Assembly: GCA_021817355.1 (NCBI GenBank)
Contig: JAKAVI010000369.1
Span: forward strand, 1 to 15,719
Direction of reading: 5' to 3'
Length of the DNA: 15,719 nucleotides
DNA from: Pseudomonadota bacterium
Lineage (GTDB): Bacteria > Pseudomonadota > Alphaproteobacteria > Micropepsales > Micropepsaceae
Shown here: positions 6,366-13,460 of the stretch, piece by piece
Numbering within the stretch: position 1 is the stretch's first letter
Layout of the letters: each line of letters opens with the position of its first letter
Position numbers and translations under genes: made by a program
Notes under the pieces: model-generated
What the model saw: the letters and a program-made list of their open reading frames with translations, nothing else
What the model was told of the DNA's origin: nothing
Database searches by the model: none

Positions 6366-7733
6366 TCAGCCTGCCATCCGTGCTTCGCCCGGAGCCGGAA
6401 CCGCAAGACCGGACTGGCCATATTCGCGCAGCTTGTTGCGCAGCGTGCGGATCGAAATACCCAATATGTTGGCCGCATGGGTGCGGTTGCCAAGGCAGTG
6501 GTCGAGGGTGTCGAGGATGAGGTCACGCTCGACGTCGGCCACCGTGCGTCCGACCAGGGGCTTTGGCCGCAGGCCCTCGCTTTGGGCGCCCGCAGGCCCC
6601 ACCGGCAGGCGCATGACCATCTCACCTACCTGGGTGCCGTCCGGAAGACGAATGGCATCTGGTTCGATTTCGCTGCCATGGGCCAGCAGAACCGCCCGAT
6701 GCATGGTGTTTTCGAGCTCGCGGACATTGCCGCGCCAGCCATGACTGATCAGGAGCCGCTCCGTCGCCGAGCCCAGCGGTCGGCGCGGCGCGCCATTGGC
6801 CTCGGCATATTTGTGGGCAAAGTGCCGGGCCAGCGCCAGGATATCGCGCGGCCGGTCCCGCAAGGACGGCAGGCGCAGATTGACGACGTTGAGGCGATAG
6901 AGCAGGTCCTCGCGGAAACTGCCAAGACGCACGGCTTCACTCAGATCGCGATTGGAGGTGGCAATGATGCGGATGTCGACCTTGACCGGCTTGCCACCGC
7001 CCACCCGGTCGATCTCGCGCTCCTGGATCGCCCGCAGGAGCTTAGCCTGCAGCCGCACCTCCATCTCGCTGATTTCATCGAGCAGCAGCGTGCCGCCATT
7101 GGCTTCCTCAAACTTGCCGACACGCCTTGCAATGGCCCCGGTAAAGGCACCCTTCTCATGGCCGAACAGTTCGGATTCGAGCAGATTGTCAGGAATGGCC
7201 GCGCAGTTGACCGAGATAAAGGGCCTCTCCGCACGCGACGATTTCTTGTGGATGTAGCGCGCCATCACCTCCTTGCCGGTGCCACTCTCACCGGTGATGA
7301 GGATCGAGGCATCACTGCCGGCAACCTGATCGGCGAGGATGATGACCTTGGCCATCGCATCGTCTTCGTAAATCATCTGATGGCTGTCATCGGCGACGGC
7401 AGCCAACACCGCGGCGATGAGTTCCGGATCGGGCGGCAGGGGCAGATACTCCTTGGCCCCGGCGCGGATCGCATCGACGGCACGGCGCGCGTCGGTACCG
7501 ATGCCACAGGCTACCACCGGCGTGCAGATGCGTTCACCCGCCAGCGCCCGCACCAGCCGGCCGATATCCTCGCTCACGTCCGCCAGCACAAGATCGGCGC
7601 CGCGTCCGGACCGCAGCTCCGCCAGAGCCTGATCGATGTCGCCGGCATGGGTGACTTTTGCCCCGCGCGCCATCGCAATCTTGGTCGCTGCCCCGATCTG
7701 GCCCTGCAAACCGCCGATGATGAGTAACCGCAT
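6366..7733 (-). CDS. flbD: Sigma-54-dependent flagellar regulator FlbD
   Basis: FlbD is an NtrC-family AAA+ activator of late flagellar genes; in Caulobacter it also represses the fliF operon and is controlled by FliX. The 455-residue protein has three parts. An N-terminal receiver-like domain covers 1-115. The AAA+ domain (120-350) has Walker A GESGTGKE (148-155), the sigma-54-contacting GAFTGA loop (195-200), Walker B LLLDE (216-220) and arginine-finger region REDLLYRLN (274-282). A Fis-type helix-turn-helix follows near 411-438 (NRTHAANILGISIRTLRNKL). The receiver keeps Asp 52 but has Gly-Gly (7-8) where the acidic pair should be, and Leu 99 where the conserved Lys is expected. It is therefore unlikely to be a normal phosphoreceiver, as reported for FlbD. 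The ATG follows AAGAGG. It sits between fliN and flhA, as in alphaproteobacterial fliF operons. Confidence 0.93.
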   Translation of the reverse strand: MRLLIIGGLQGQIGAATKIAMARGAKVTHAGDIDQALAELRSGRGADLVLADVSEDIGRLVRALAGERICTPVVACGIGTDARRAVDAIRAGAKEYLPLPPDPELIAAVLAAVADDSHQMIYEDDAMAKVIILADQVAGSDASILITGESGTGKEVMARYIHKKSSRAERPFISVNCAAIPDNLLESELFGHEKGAFTGAIARRVGKFEEANGGTLLLDEISEMEVRLQAKLLRAIQEREIDRVGGGKPVKVDIRIIATSNRDLSEAVRLGSFREDLLYRLNVVNLRLPSLRDRPRDILALARHFAHKYAEANGAPRRPLGSATERLLISHGWRGNVRELENTMHRAVLLAHGSEIEPDAIRLPDGTQVGEMVMRLPVGPAGAQSEGLRPKPLVGRTVADVERDLILDTLDHCLGNRTHAANILGISIRTLRNKLREYGQSGLAVPAPGEARMAG

Positions 7734-7756
7734 GATTGAGTATCCCTCTTGCCGGC

Positions 7757-8113
7757 CTAATGCTGGCCGGTCTTGATGATTTCGGTCATGGTGACACCGA
7801 GACGATCTTCGACGAGCACCACCTCCCCGCGTGCCACCAGGCGGTTATTGACGAAGATATCGATCGCTTCACCCACCTTGCGGTCGAGCTCGACGATGTT
7901 ACCCTTGGAGAGCCTGAGCAGTTCGCTGACCTCCATCGCGGATTTGCCAAGCACGGCCGATACCGTCACCGGTACGTCAAAGACGGCCTCAAGATCATGC
8001 GAGCTAAGATTGGGGTCGCCTTCGCCTGCACCGGATGAGCGCAGAAGCGCGTCACCACCTTGCGCGTCGTTCTGGGCCAGATCCGGCAGATCGACATCAT
8101 CTTTTTCTGCCAC
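7757..8113 (-). CDS. fliN: Flagellar motor switch protein FliN
   Basis: FliN builds the lower C ring with FliM and docks FliH for substrate delivery. It has 118 residues. An acidic, low-complexity N-terminus (1-40) precedes the SpoA domain at about 41-113, with conserved FDVPVTVSAVLG, VSELLRLSKGNIVELD, and FVNNRLVARGEVVLVEDRLGV. It starts with GTG at 8113. The GGAG that serves as ribosome binding site overlaps the fliH stop region (spacer 6 nt), and only 3 nt separate the two genes, which implies translational coupling. The family assignment is clear. Confidence 0.96.
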   Translation of the reverse strand: MAEKDDVDLPDLAQNDAQGGDALLRSSGAGEGDPNLSSHDLEAVFDVPVTVSAVLGKSAMEVSELLRLSKGNIVELDRKVGEAIDIFVNNRLVARGEVVLVEDRLGVTMTEIIKTGQH

Positions 8114-8116
8114 GGT

Positions 8117-8755
8117 CTACTCCTTGATCAGTGAAATGGGACTGGATTGAAACTGGGCAAAATGCTGGGCCGCGGTTGACATCAGCGCCCGCTCGATCAC
8201 GGCAGTGGCGCGCTCGGCACCGCCGCCACGCCATTCGATGCGGCAATCGGCATTGGCCAGGGCCGGATCGACGATAAGGGAAATCTTGCCATCAAAGCCT
8301 TCATGCTCGGCGATCTCCTCAAGGCGCGGTCCCAAGGCTTTGGCCACGTCCGCGCTTGCCCGCAAGGTCAGGCGCGGCTCACCGATGGCCTGATGCAAGG
8401 CCAGCCTGAGGGCATCTTCCACCGCAGCCGGAGCAAAGGCATCGAGCGCCGAGCCGGCCAGCGCCCGCGCCGCAGCCAACGCAATGGTCGCCGCCTCGGC
8501 CCGCAACTGCTCGACCTGTGTCGAGGCACGGGCGAGAGCCTCGCGCACCGCCTTGACGGCATCTTCCGCGCTCGCCGCGACCGCCTCCAGCGCCCGCACT
8601 TCACCCACCCTCATGCCCTCGTTCATCGCCTGCCGGCGCAGGGCCTCGATGTCGCCCTGGGTGAAGGACTGGCGCTTGCGCGAAACCGCCGCGTCGGAGG
8701 CAATATCCTTGTCGCCACTGAACACCGTATCGAAGGTAAATTTGATCGGTTCCAT
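8117..8755 (-). CDS. fliH: Flagellar assembly protein FliH (FlbE-like)
   Basis: FliH holds the export ATPase FliI in check and brings it to the C ring and export gate. The 212-residue protein has an N-terminal stretch [12 protein letters not shown], an alanine- and glutamate-rich helix/coiled-coil region from about 35 to 105, and a C-terminal domain. That domain ends in VDPALANADCRIEWRGGGAER (about 162-182), a characteristic FliH segment, and a variable tail. Two start codons lie back to back, TTG at 8758 and ATG at 8755. The ATG shares one base with the fliG stop (TGATG), a classic coupling arrangement, so it is preferred. FliH sequences are poorly conserved, so position between fliG and fliN adds weight to the call. 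Confidence 0.9.
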   Translation of the reverse strand: MEPIKFTFDTVFSGDKDIASDAAVSRKRQSFTQGDIEALRRQAMNEGMRVGEVRALEAVAASAEDAVKAVREALARASTQVEQLRAEAATIALAAARALAGSALDAFAPAAVEDALRLALHQAIGEPRLTLRASADVAKALGPRLEEIAEHEGFDGKISLIVDPALANADCRIEWRGGGAERATAVIERALMSTAAQHFAQFQSSPISLIKE

Positions 8756-9792
8756 CAATACACCAGCTCATCCTCGCCCTGCTTGTTGGCGATCATGATT
8801 TCGCCCTTGTTGGCGAGATCCTTGGCGACATTGACCATGCGCATCTGGGCTTCATCGACGTCCTTGAGGCGGACCGGTCCCATCGCTTCCATGTCTTCGC
8901 GCAGGATCTTGCCGGCGCGTTCGCTGATGTTGGAGAAGAAGACGTCGCGCAGCGTGTCGGTGGCCCCCTTGAGGGCAAGCGCAAGCTTGTCCTTTTCGAT
9001 GTTGCGCAGGAGGGTCTGGATCGAGCCCGGATCAAGCTTGCCCAGATCCTCAAAGGTAAACATCAGCGCCTTGATGCGTTCAGCTGAATCGCGGCTGCGT
9101 TCTTCCAGGGAGGTGAGGAAGCGCGACTCGGTCTGGCGATCAAAATTGTTGAAGATCTCGGCCATCATTTCATGCGCATCGCGCTTGGCGGTGCGCGCCA
9201 GGTTGGACATGAACTCCACCCGCAAGGTCTTTTCGACCTTGTCGAGAATATCCTTCTGCACGCTCTCCATGCGCAGCATGCGCTGCACCACCTCAAGCGC
9301 GAACTCCTCCGGCAAGGCCCCAAGCACGCGGGCGGCGTGTTCGGGCTTGATCTTGGAGAGCACCACCGAGACGGTCTGGGGATATTCGTTCTTCAGGTAA
9401 TTGGCGAGGACGGTTTCATTGACGTTGGCGAGCTTGTCCCACATCGTGCGCCCGGCCGGACCACGAATTTCCTCCATGATGGTGGCAACCTTATCGGCCG
9501 GCATGATGCGCCCGATCAGCCGTTCGGTGGCCTCATAGGACCCCATCAGCGAACCGGTTGCCGACATCTGACCGACAAAATCGACCAGCACCTTCTCCAC
9601 CACACTGGCAGTGACGGTGCCCAGATTGCTCATCAGCTGGGAGACTTCCTTGACCTCATCCTCATCCATCAGTTCCCACAGCCGCCCGCCATGATCCTCG
9701 CCAAGGGCCAGCATGAGGACCGCCGAACGCTCGGCGCCCGTCAGCTTGCTGATATCGTCCTTGCCTGTGCCTTTGAGTGAACTGCGTGCCAT
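8755..9792 (-). CDS. fliG: Flagellar motor switch protein FliG
   Basis: FliG sits on the MS ring, binds FliM, and receives torque from MotA. At 345 residues it is full length. It shows the N-terminal FliF-binding domain (about 15-110), then the middle domain with NEYPQT at 135-140 (the usual EHPQ motif as EYPQ). The MFTF hinge is at 244-247. The C-terminal torque helix keeps the key charges: by alignment R292, E299, D300 and R308 match E. coli R281, D288, D289 and R297. The ATG lies 6 nt after the fliF stop, without an obvious Shine-Dalgarno sequence, suggesting translational coupling to fliF. The stop overlaps the fliH start by one base. Confidence 0.98.
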   Translation of the reverse strand: MARSSLKGTGKDDISKLTGAERSAVLMLALGEDHGGRLWELMDEDEVKEVSQLMSNLGTVTASVVEKVLVDFVGQMSATGSLMGSYEATERLIGRIMPADKVATIMEEIRGPAGRTMWDKLANVNETVLANYLKNEYPQTVSVVLSKIKPEHAARVLGALPEEFALEVVQRMLRMESVQKDILDKVEKTLRVEFMSNLARTAKRDAHEMMAEIFNNFDRQTESRFLTSLEERSRDSAERIKALMFTFEDLGKLDPGSIQTLLRNIEKDKLALALKGATDTLRDVFFSNISERAGKILREDMEAMGPVRLKDVDEAQMRMVNVAKDLANKGEIMIANKQGEDELVY

Positions 9793-9798
9793 GGTGTT

Positions 9799-11457
9799 TT
9801 ACGACGGTTGGTGAAGCCAGGTGCGCAAGATCGCGAGGGCTTCTTCGGGGTGGGCGTCGACGACTTCGCCGACCTTGCGGATGGAGGATTCGCGCACCTG
9901 TCCTTCGATGCGGGAAATGTCGATCATGGCCCCGCTGGGCACGGGCGGGGGCAGGGCCGCAGCCGGTGCTGCCTCGCCAAGCTGGGCCACCGAGGGGTTG
10001 GGCGCCGCGAGCTGGCCGACCGGCTGGGGCCCACCTAGCTGGGCCACACCCGGCGTTCCCGCCGCAAAGCCGCCGGTGCCTGCAAACATGCTGCGGATCA
10101 GTGGCCGACCAACAAACAGGCCGATGAGAAGGGCGGTGATCGAGAGGATGGCCGCCTCGATGATCTTGAACCAATAGGCGCTTCGCAGACCCAAAAATGG
10201 CCCCGAGGCCGCGGGCAAGGGACCGATGTCCATGCGGGCGAAAGGCATGTTGACCACCTCGACCCGGTCGCCACGGGCCTTGTCGTAGCCGATCGCGGTC
10301 TTCACGAGGCTCGTGATCTCGGCCAGTTCCTGCTTGCTGAGTGGGGTCTGCTTGGTCTTGCCATCACCAAGATGCTTGAGATGATCATCGACCACCACCG
10401 CCACCGAGAGGCGCTTCAAATCGCCGCCATCATTGACCGAGAGCGTCGTGGTCTTGGAGATGTCGTAATTGGTGGTCTCTTCGCTGCGCCGGGTCTTGGA
10501 AAGGGACTGGTTGCCGCCACTTCCGGTCGTGCCCTGTTTGCCGGGCAGAGCGGTGGACACCGACACCGCATTGCTCGTCTGGCCTTGCGTGCTGGTCGAG
10601 GACTGGTCAAGGGACTGCGTCGAGAGCGGAACCTTGCTGTTGGGATCGAAGGTTTCCGAGGTCTGCTGGGTGTGATTGTACTTGATGTCGGCCGCCACCT
10701 GGACCCGGACATGGCCAGGCCCGACCACGCTCGCCACGATGTCCTGGATGTGCTTTTTCAGCCGGCTTTCAAAATCCGCGGTCTGCTCATCCTGTCGGGC
10801 CGCCATCACGTCCTGGCCCGCATTGCCGTCTCCGCCCGCCAGAAGATCACCATGATCATCGATCACCGCCACCCGGTCCGGCTTGAGCCCGGCCACCGCC
10901 GCGGCCACCAGATGCTGGATGGCAACGACCTGCTCGCGGCGCAGCGGGTTTTCCGCCTTCAGCACGACCGATGCCGTGGGCGGGGTGCTGTTGCGCGCAA
11001 AAATCTGCCGGTGCGGCAGGACAAGATGAACCCGCGCGGCCTCAATCCCGTCGATAGTCTCGATCGACTGGGTCAGTTCGCCCTGCAGCGCCCTCAGCTC
11101 ATCGATGCGTTCCACGAAAGCAGAGGTGCCAAAGGCATTGCTCTTGTCGAAGATCTCATAGCCGACGCCAGCCGAAGGCAGGTTCTGCGCCGCCATGTCC
11201 ATGCGCAGCTTCTCGACCCGGTCCGCCGGCACCAAGATGGTGCCGCCACCGCCTTCGAGCGTGTAGTGCACATTCATGGCATCGAGCTTGGCAGTGATCT
11301 GACTGGCATCGCGCGTCGAAAGCCCGCCGAACAGGATTGACTGCGGCGGCGTTGCGATGACATCCGCAACATAAAGAAAGAACGCCGTCAGCGCCGCGGC
11401 CACTCCCGCCATCACGCCGAACCGTGCGGCGCCGACACCTCTCAGGAATTCCGGCAA
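9799..11457 (-). CDS. fliF: Flagellar MS-ring protein FliF
   Basis: FliF forms the MS ring in the inner membrane, the first structure of the basal body. It has an N-terminal helix at about 12-35 (GVMAGVAAALTAFFLYV), ring-building motifs through 40-260 (ALQGELTQSIETIDGIEAAR at 123-142, VHLVLPH at 143-149), and a Ser/Thr/Gln-rich beta-collar region at about 265-335. A second helix lies near 430-450, and the conserved FliG-binding end covers 523-550 (RKVGEVVDAHPEEALAILRTW). Between them is a Pro/Ala/Gly linker with three QLG/QLA-type repeats (VAQLG, VGQLA, VAQLG; 471-494). A TTG start at 11457 is preferred because GAGGGGG lies upstream at a suitable distance and the protein then begins MPEFLRGVG, as FliF proteins do. 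The ATG at 11499 would add 14 unlikely residues. It heads the operon. Confidence 0.93.
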   Translation of the reverse strand: MPEFLRGVGAARFGVMAGVAAALTAFFLYVADVIATPPQSILFGGLSTRDASQITAKLDAMNVHYTLEGGGGTILVPADRVEKLRMDMAAQNLPSAGVGYEIFDKSNAFGTSAFVERIDELRALQGELTQSIETIDGIEAARVHLVLPHRQIFARNSTPPTASVVLKAENPLRREQVVAIQHLVAAAVAGLKPDRVAVIDDHGDLLAGGDGNAGQDVMAARQDEQTADFESRLKKHIQDIVASVVGPGHVRVQVAADIKYNHTQQTSETFDPNSKVPLSTQSLDQSSTSTQGQTSNAVSVSTALPGKQGTTGSGGNQSLSKTRRSEETTNYDISKTTTLSVNDGGDLKRLSVAVVVDDHLKHLGDGKTKQTPLSKQELAEITSLVKTAIGYDKARGDRVEVVNMPFARMDIGPLPAASGPFLGLRSAYWFKIIEAAILSITALLIGLFVGRPLIRSMFAGTGGFAAGTPGVAQLGGPQPVGQLAAPNPSVAQLGEAAPAAALPPPVPSGAMIDISRIEGQVRESSIRKVGEVVDAHPEEALAILRTWLHQPS

Positions 11458-11508
11458 TGGCCTGCCCCCTCGTGAGCCGCAAGCACATCGCCCCGGCACC
11501 TTCTGCTA

Positions 11509-11521
11509 GGCAAACATTGCC
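11509..11521. promoter_or_regulatory. Dyad GGCAA-N3-TTGCC, possible operator before fliF
   Basis: On the minus strand it reads GGCAATGTTTGCC, a perfect 5-bp inverted repeat with a 3-bp centre. It lies 52 bp upstream of the fliF start and about 10 bp downstream of the CtrA-like site, where a repressor would block transcription. Repression of fliF by FlbD in Caulobacter makes FlbD a natural candidate, but that assignment is inference. Confidence 0.4.
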
Positions 11522-11530
11522 GCCTCTGGG

Positions 11531-11546
11531 TAAAGGCAGCCTTAAC
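11531..11546 (-). promoter_or_regulatory. Degenerate CtrA-like box before fliF
   Basis: The plus strand reads TAAA-GGCAGCC-TTAAC: one half site is perfect and the other has one mismatch from TTAA, at the correct 7-bp spacing. It is 74 bp upstream of the fliF start, a plausible activator position. CtrA activates fliF in Caulobacter; here the match is partial. Confidence 0.4.
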
Positions 11547-11557
11547 GACAAACACAA

Positions 11558-11592
11558 AGAAGGCGACATGGGCTTCTGCCGTGCCGCCTTCT
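11558..11592 (-). terminator. Rho-independent terminator after sciP
   Basis: An AGAAGGCG/CGCCTTCT stem of 8 bp (11558-11565 with 11585-11592) continues past one mismatch into a further 5 pairs (11567-11571 with 11579-11583, one G-T) around a 7-nt loop. On the minus strand it is followed by TTGTGTTTGT. It lies 19 nt past the sciP stop and separates sciP from fliF. Confidence 0.75.
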
Positions 11593-11611
11593 CACGTTTA
11601 GGATTTGCTAA

Positions 11612-11887
11612 CTAATGACGATATTGCTGCACCCGTGTTGCTCTTAGCCCGGCGAGGCCAAAGCGTTCGATCGCCCGTTGCCAGGCGAGAAATTCCTCGA
11701 TTGTCAGGGTATAGCGCCGGCAGGCGTCCTCGAGACTGAGCAATCCCCCGCGCACCGCCGCCACCACTTCAGCCTTGCGCCGGATCACCCAGCGTGTGGT
11801 ACCGGGCTTGGGCAAGTCCGCCAGCGTCAAGGGACTGCCATCGGGCCCAATCACATATGTCGCCCGTGCTCTGCGGTCTTCACCCAT
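11612..11887 (-). CDS. sciP: SciP/DUF1153 family transcriptional regulator (CtrA co-inhibitor)
   Basis: SciP is a small helix-turn-helix protein that, in Caulobacter, binds CtrA and blocks CtrA-activated genes in newly divided swarmer cells. The 91-residue protein carries the near-invariant family core: YVIGPDGSPLTLADLP (11-26), RWVIRRKAEVVAAVRGGLL (32-50), the SLEDACRRYTLTIEEFLAWQ helix-turn-helix (51-70) and FGLAGLRATRVQQYR (76-90). The start at 11887 gives the usual family length; GGGAG lies 11 nt upstream. An in-frame ATG at 11926, with AGGA just before it, is a possible alternative, giving 104 residues. The gene stands alone between two terminator-like hairpins, between flgE and the fliF operon, so it can be expressed independently of both. 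Family assignment is strong; CtrA antagonism is inferred from the family. Confidence 0.92.
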   Translation of the reverse strand: MGEDRRARATYVIGPDGSPLTLADLPKPGTTRWVIRRKAEVVAAVRGGLLSLEDACRRYTLTIEEFLAWQRAIERFGLAGLRATRVQQYRH

Positions 11888-12004
11888 ATTCGTATGTTCT
11901 CCCGACTCACTACCCACAGCGAACATAGGTCCTCGCGCTTTAAAAAAGGGCCAAGCGACATGGTAAAAGAAAGTGAAACGACATGCGCACAATTCGAACA
12001 AATG
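11888..12004 (-). promoter_or_regulatory. sciP leader with GANTC site and weak CtrA half site
   Basis: This 117-bp region is noticeably richer in A/T than its surroundings and must carry the sciP promoter if the upstream hairpin terminates flgE transcription. It contains GACTC at 11904-11908 (a CcrM-type site) and TTTACCAT at 11967-11960 on the minus strand, one mismatch from the CtrA half site TTAACCAT. A T-rich stretch ending TTTTTTAAAG lies about 17 nt beyond the latter, where a -10 element would fall. No perfect TTAA-N7-TTAA is present. Confidence 0.4.
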
Positions 12005-12037
12005 CCTGATGCGCCGCTAGAAATTTGGCGCATCAGG
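12005..12037 (-). terminator. Hairpin after flgE, probable terminator
   Basis: CCTGATGCGCC and GGCGCATCAGG form a perfect 11-bp inverted repeat around an 11-nt loop. It lies 6 nt past the flgE stop. On the minus strand it is followed by CATTTGTT, a weak T-tract, so termination may be partial or the stem may also protect the mRNA end. Confidence 0.65.
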
Positions 12038-12043
12038 ATAGGG

Positions 12044-13363
12044 TTATGGTATCACCGCCAGGAGCTGACTGAGCATGTTCGTCGAAGTCGTGATGACCTT
12101 CGATGCCGCCGAATAGGCACTCTGCATGCTGATCAGGTTGGTGAATTCCGAATCGAGATTGACCGTCGATGATTCGAGCGACTTGGAGTTGATCGAGCCG
12201 GCACCACCGGTATTGGCGACACTGATGCTGGGTGTGCCCGAATTATTCGAGGTCGAATAGGCATCACCATTGACGGCGGCAAGCCCGTTGGGATTGGCAA
12301 ACGTCGCCACCGGAAGCTTGTACATGTCCTGCGTCAGTCCGTTGGAGAACTGGGCCGTCACCACGCCGTTATTGCTAACCGTAACCCCGGTCAGCGCGCC
12401 AAACAGCGCACCGTTGACGTTCGATGATACCTGCGTCGAGGTGCTGTCGTACTGGGTCATGCCATTGGAGCTGCCCACCGTGCCAAGATTGAGCGAGACG
12501 GTCTGCGCCGACAGTCCCGACGAGCTATTCCACGGCAGGTTGAAACTGACCGTGCCGCTGGGCGGATTGAGCGAGGTATTGGCATTGGCAAGCGTGCCAT
12601 CGGTGTTGAAGCTCATTGTCCCGGAATAGATCGGGTTGGTCGCCGGGGAGATGTTGGAGGCGTTCCCCTCATAGCTGACTTCATAGCTCCACTGATTGGC
12701 CCCGGTCTTGACAAAGGACAGCTGCAAGGGCTGCGAGCCGCCCTGGCCGTCAAAGATGTTGACCGTGCGCTGGAAGTTTGGCGCCACCGTGCCATTGGCC
12801 ATGTCGCCGGCGACATAGCCGGTGGTGACAGGCGTGGAGGACTGCAGATTGGCGGCATAGGTAATCGAGGTGGTGGGATCTGCCTTGCCGGACATCGCGT
12901 TGATATTGACCGGCGACAGGTCATTCTGGTTGGACGGAATATTGCCGTTGGAATCAAGCGCCCAGCCCATCAGATAATAACCCGAGGAGTTGCGCAGATT
13001 GCCATTGGCATCGGGCGTGAAACTGCCGGCCCGAGTGTAAAAGAGCGAATTGGCTGAACCGGGGGATGTCGGCGAGGTATTGACGATGAAAAAGCCGTTA
13101 CCGGTGAGCGCAAGATCAGTGTTCGAATTGGTCGACTGCAGCTGACCTTGCTGCGACACCAGCTGTCCGGTCGAGGCCGCAACCCCTGCAGAGGACACGT
13201 CCGAATTGCCCATGGCCGAGGCGAGGAGCGTCGAAAAGCTCGTCGCGCCGGTCTTGTAACCAACCGTGTTGAGGTTCGCGATATTGGCGGACGTGGTTCC
13301 AAGCGCCGTCGAATAGGCGTCGAGGGCCGTCACCGCGGTGGACATTGCACCATAAAGGCTCAT
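12044..13363 (-). CDS. flgE: Flagellar hook protein FlgE
   Basis: FlgE polymerises into the hook that joins the basal body to the filament and is exported by the flagellar type III system. The 439-residue protein begins with the axial-protein signature (ALDAYSTALGTTSANIANLNTVGYK, about 13-37). Next come LALTGNGFFIV (85-94) and FYTRAGSFTPDANGNLRNSSGYYLMGW (108-134), the conserved D0/D1 parts. The middle is Ser/Thr/Asn rich. The C-terminal heptad-like helix NLDSEFTNLISMQSAYSAASKVI to the end closes the D0 domain. No cysteine is present, as usual for exported axial proteins. A good ribosome binding site (TAAGGAG, 6-nt spacer) precedes the ATG. A hairpin follows the stop. Confidence 0.97.
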   Translation of the reverse strand: MSLYGAMSTAVTALDAYSTALGTTSANIANLNTVGYKTGATSFSTLLASAMGNSDVSSAGVAASTGQLVSQQGQLQSTNSNTDLALTGNGFFIVNTSPTSPGSANSLFYTRAGSFTPDANGNLRNSSGYYLMGWALDSNGNIPSNQNDLSPVNINAMSGKADPTTSITYAANLQSSTPVTTGYVAGDMANGTVAPNFQRTVNIFDGQGGSQPLQLSFVKTGANQWSYEVSYEGNASNISPATNPIYSGTMSFNTDGTLANANTSLNPPSGTVSFNLPWNSSSGLSAQTVSLNLGTVGSSNGMTQYDSTSTQVSSNVNGALFGALTGVTVSNNGVVTAQFSNGLTQDMYKLPVATFANPNGLAAVNGDAYSTSNNSGTPSISVANTGGAGSINSKSLESSTVNLDSEFTNLISMQSAYSAASKVITTSTNMLSQLLAVIP

Positions 13364-13460
13364 GGTTTTCTCCTTACCTTACCGTTGCCGTCGCTTCGCG
13401 TCTCACGGTCTCATGCGTTGACGGGATTGCTTCTCAGTCCCGAGCGATTGCAAAAACAGC
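13364..13460 (-). promoter_or_regulatory. flgD-flgE gap with strong flgE ribosome binding site
   Basis: This 97-bp gap holds TAAGGAG at 13376-13370 ahead of the flgE ATG. I saw no sigma-54 -24/-12 pair with the required GG-N10-GC spacing and no clear hairpin. flgE is therefore likely read from an upstream promoter, although a weaker internal promoter cannot be excluded. Confidence 0.45.

Larger units (their letters stand above)
11458..11557 (-). promoter_or_regulatory. fliF operon promoter region
   Basis: This 100-bp stretch lies between the sciP terminator and the fliF start, so fliF very likely has its own promoter here. It holds a CtrA-like site and an inverted repeat, annotated separately. 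I found no strong textbook -10 element. A GG-N10-GC sigma-54-like match at 11479-11492 was rejected for poor sequence and position. Confidence 0.6.

Noticed and set aside
6021..7727. Open frame of 568 codons on the + strand opposite flbD and the 5' end of flhA
   Set aside because: It is a shadow of two certain genes, with no motif or plausible ribosome binding context.
8303..9400. Open frame of 365 codons on the + strand opposite fliH and fliG
   Set aside because: Antisense to two conserved genes; Ser/Arg-rich composition typical of a mirror frame.
10372..11340. Open frame of 322 codons on the + strand opposite fliF
   Set aside because: Antisense to fliF, with arginine/histidine-rich composition and no recognisable domain.
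11479..11492. Sigma-54-like GG-N10-GC match before fliF
   Set aside because: It has the spacing and TTGC but otherwise poor agreement with TGGCAC-N5-TTGC. Transcription would begin inside the ribosome binding site.
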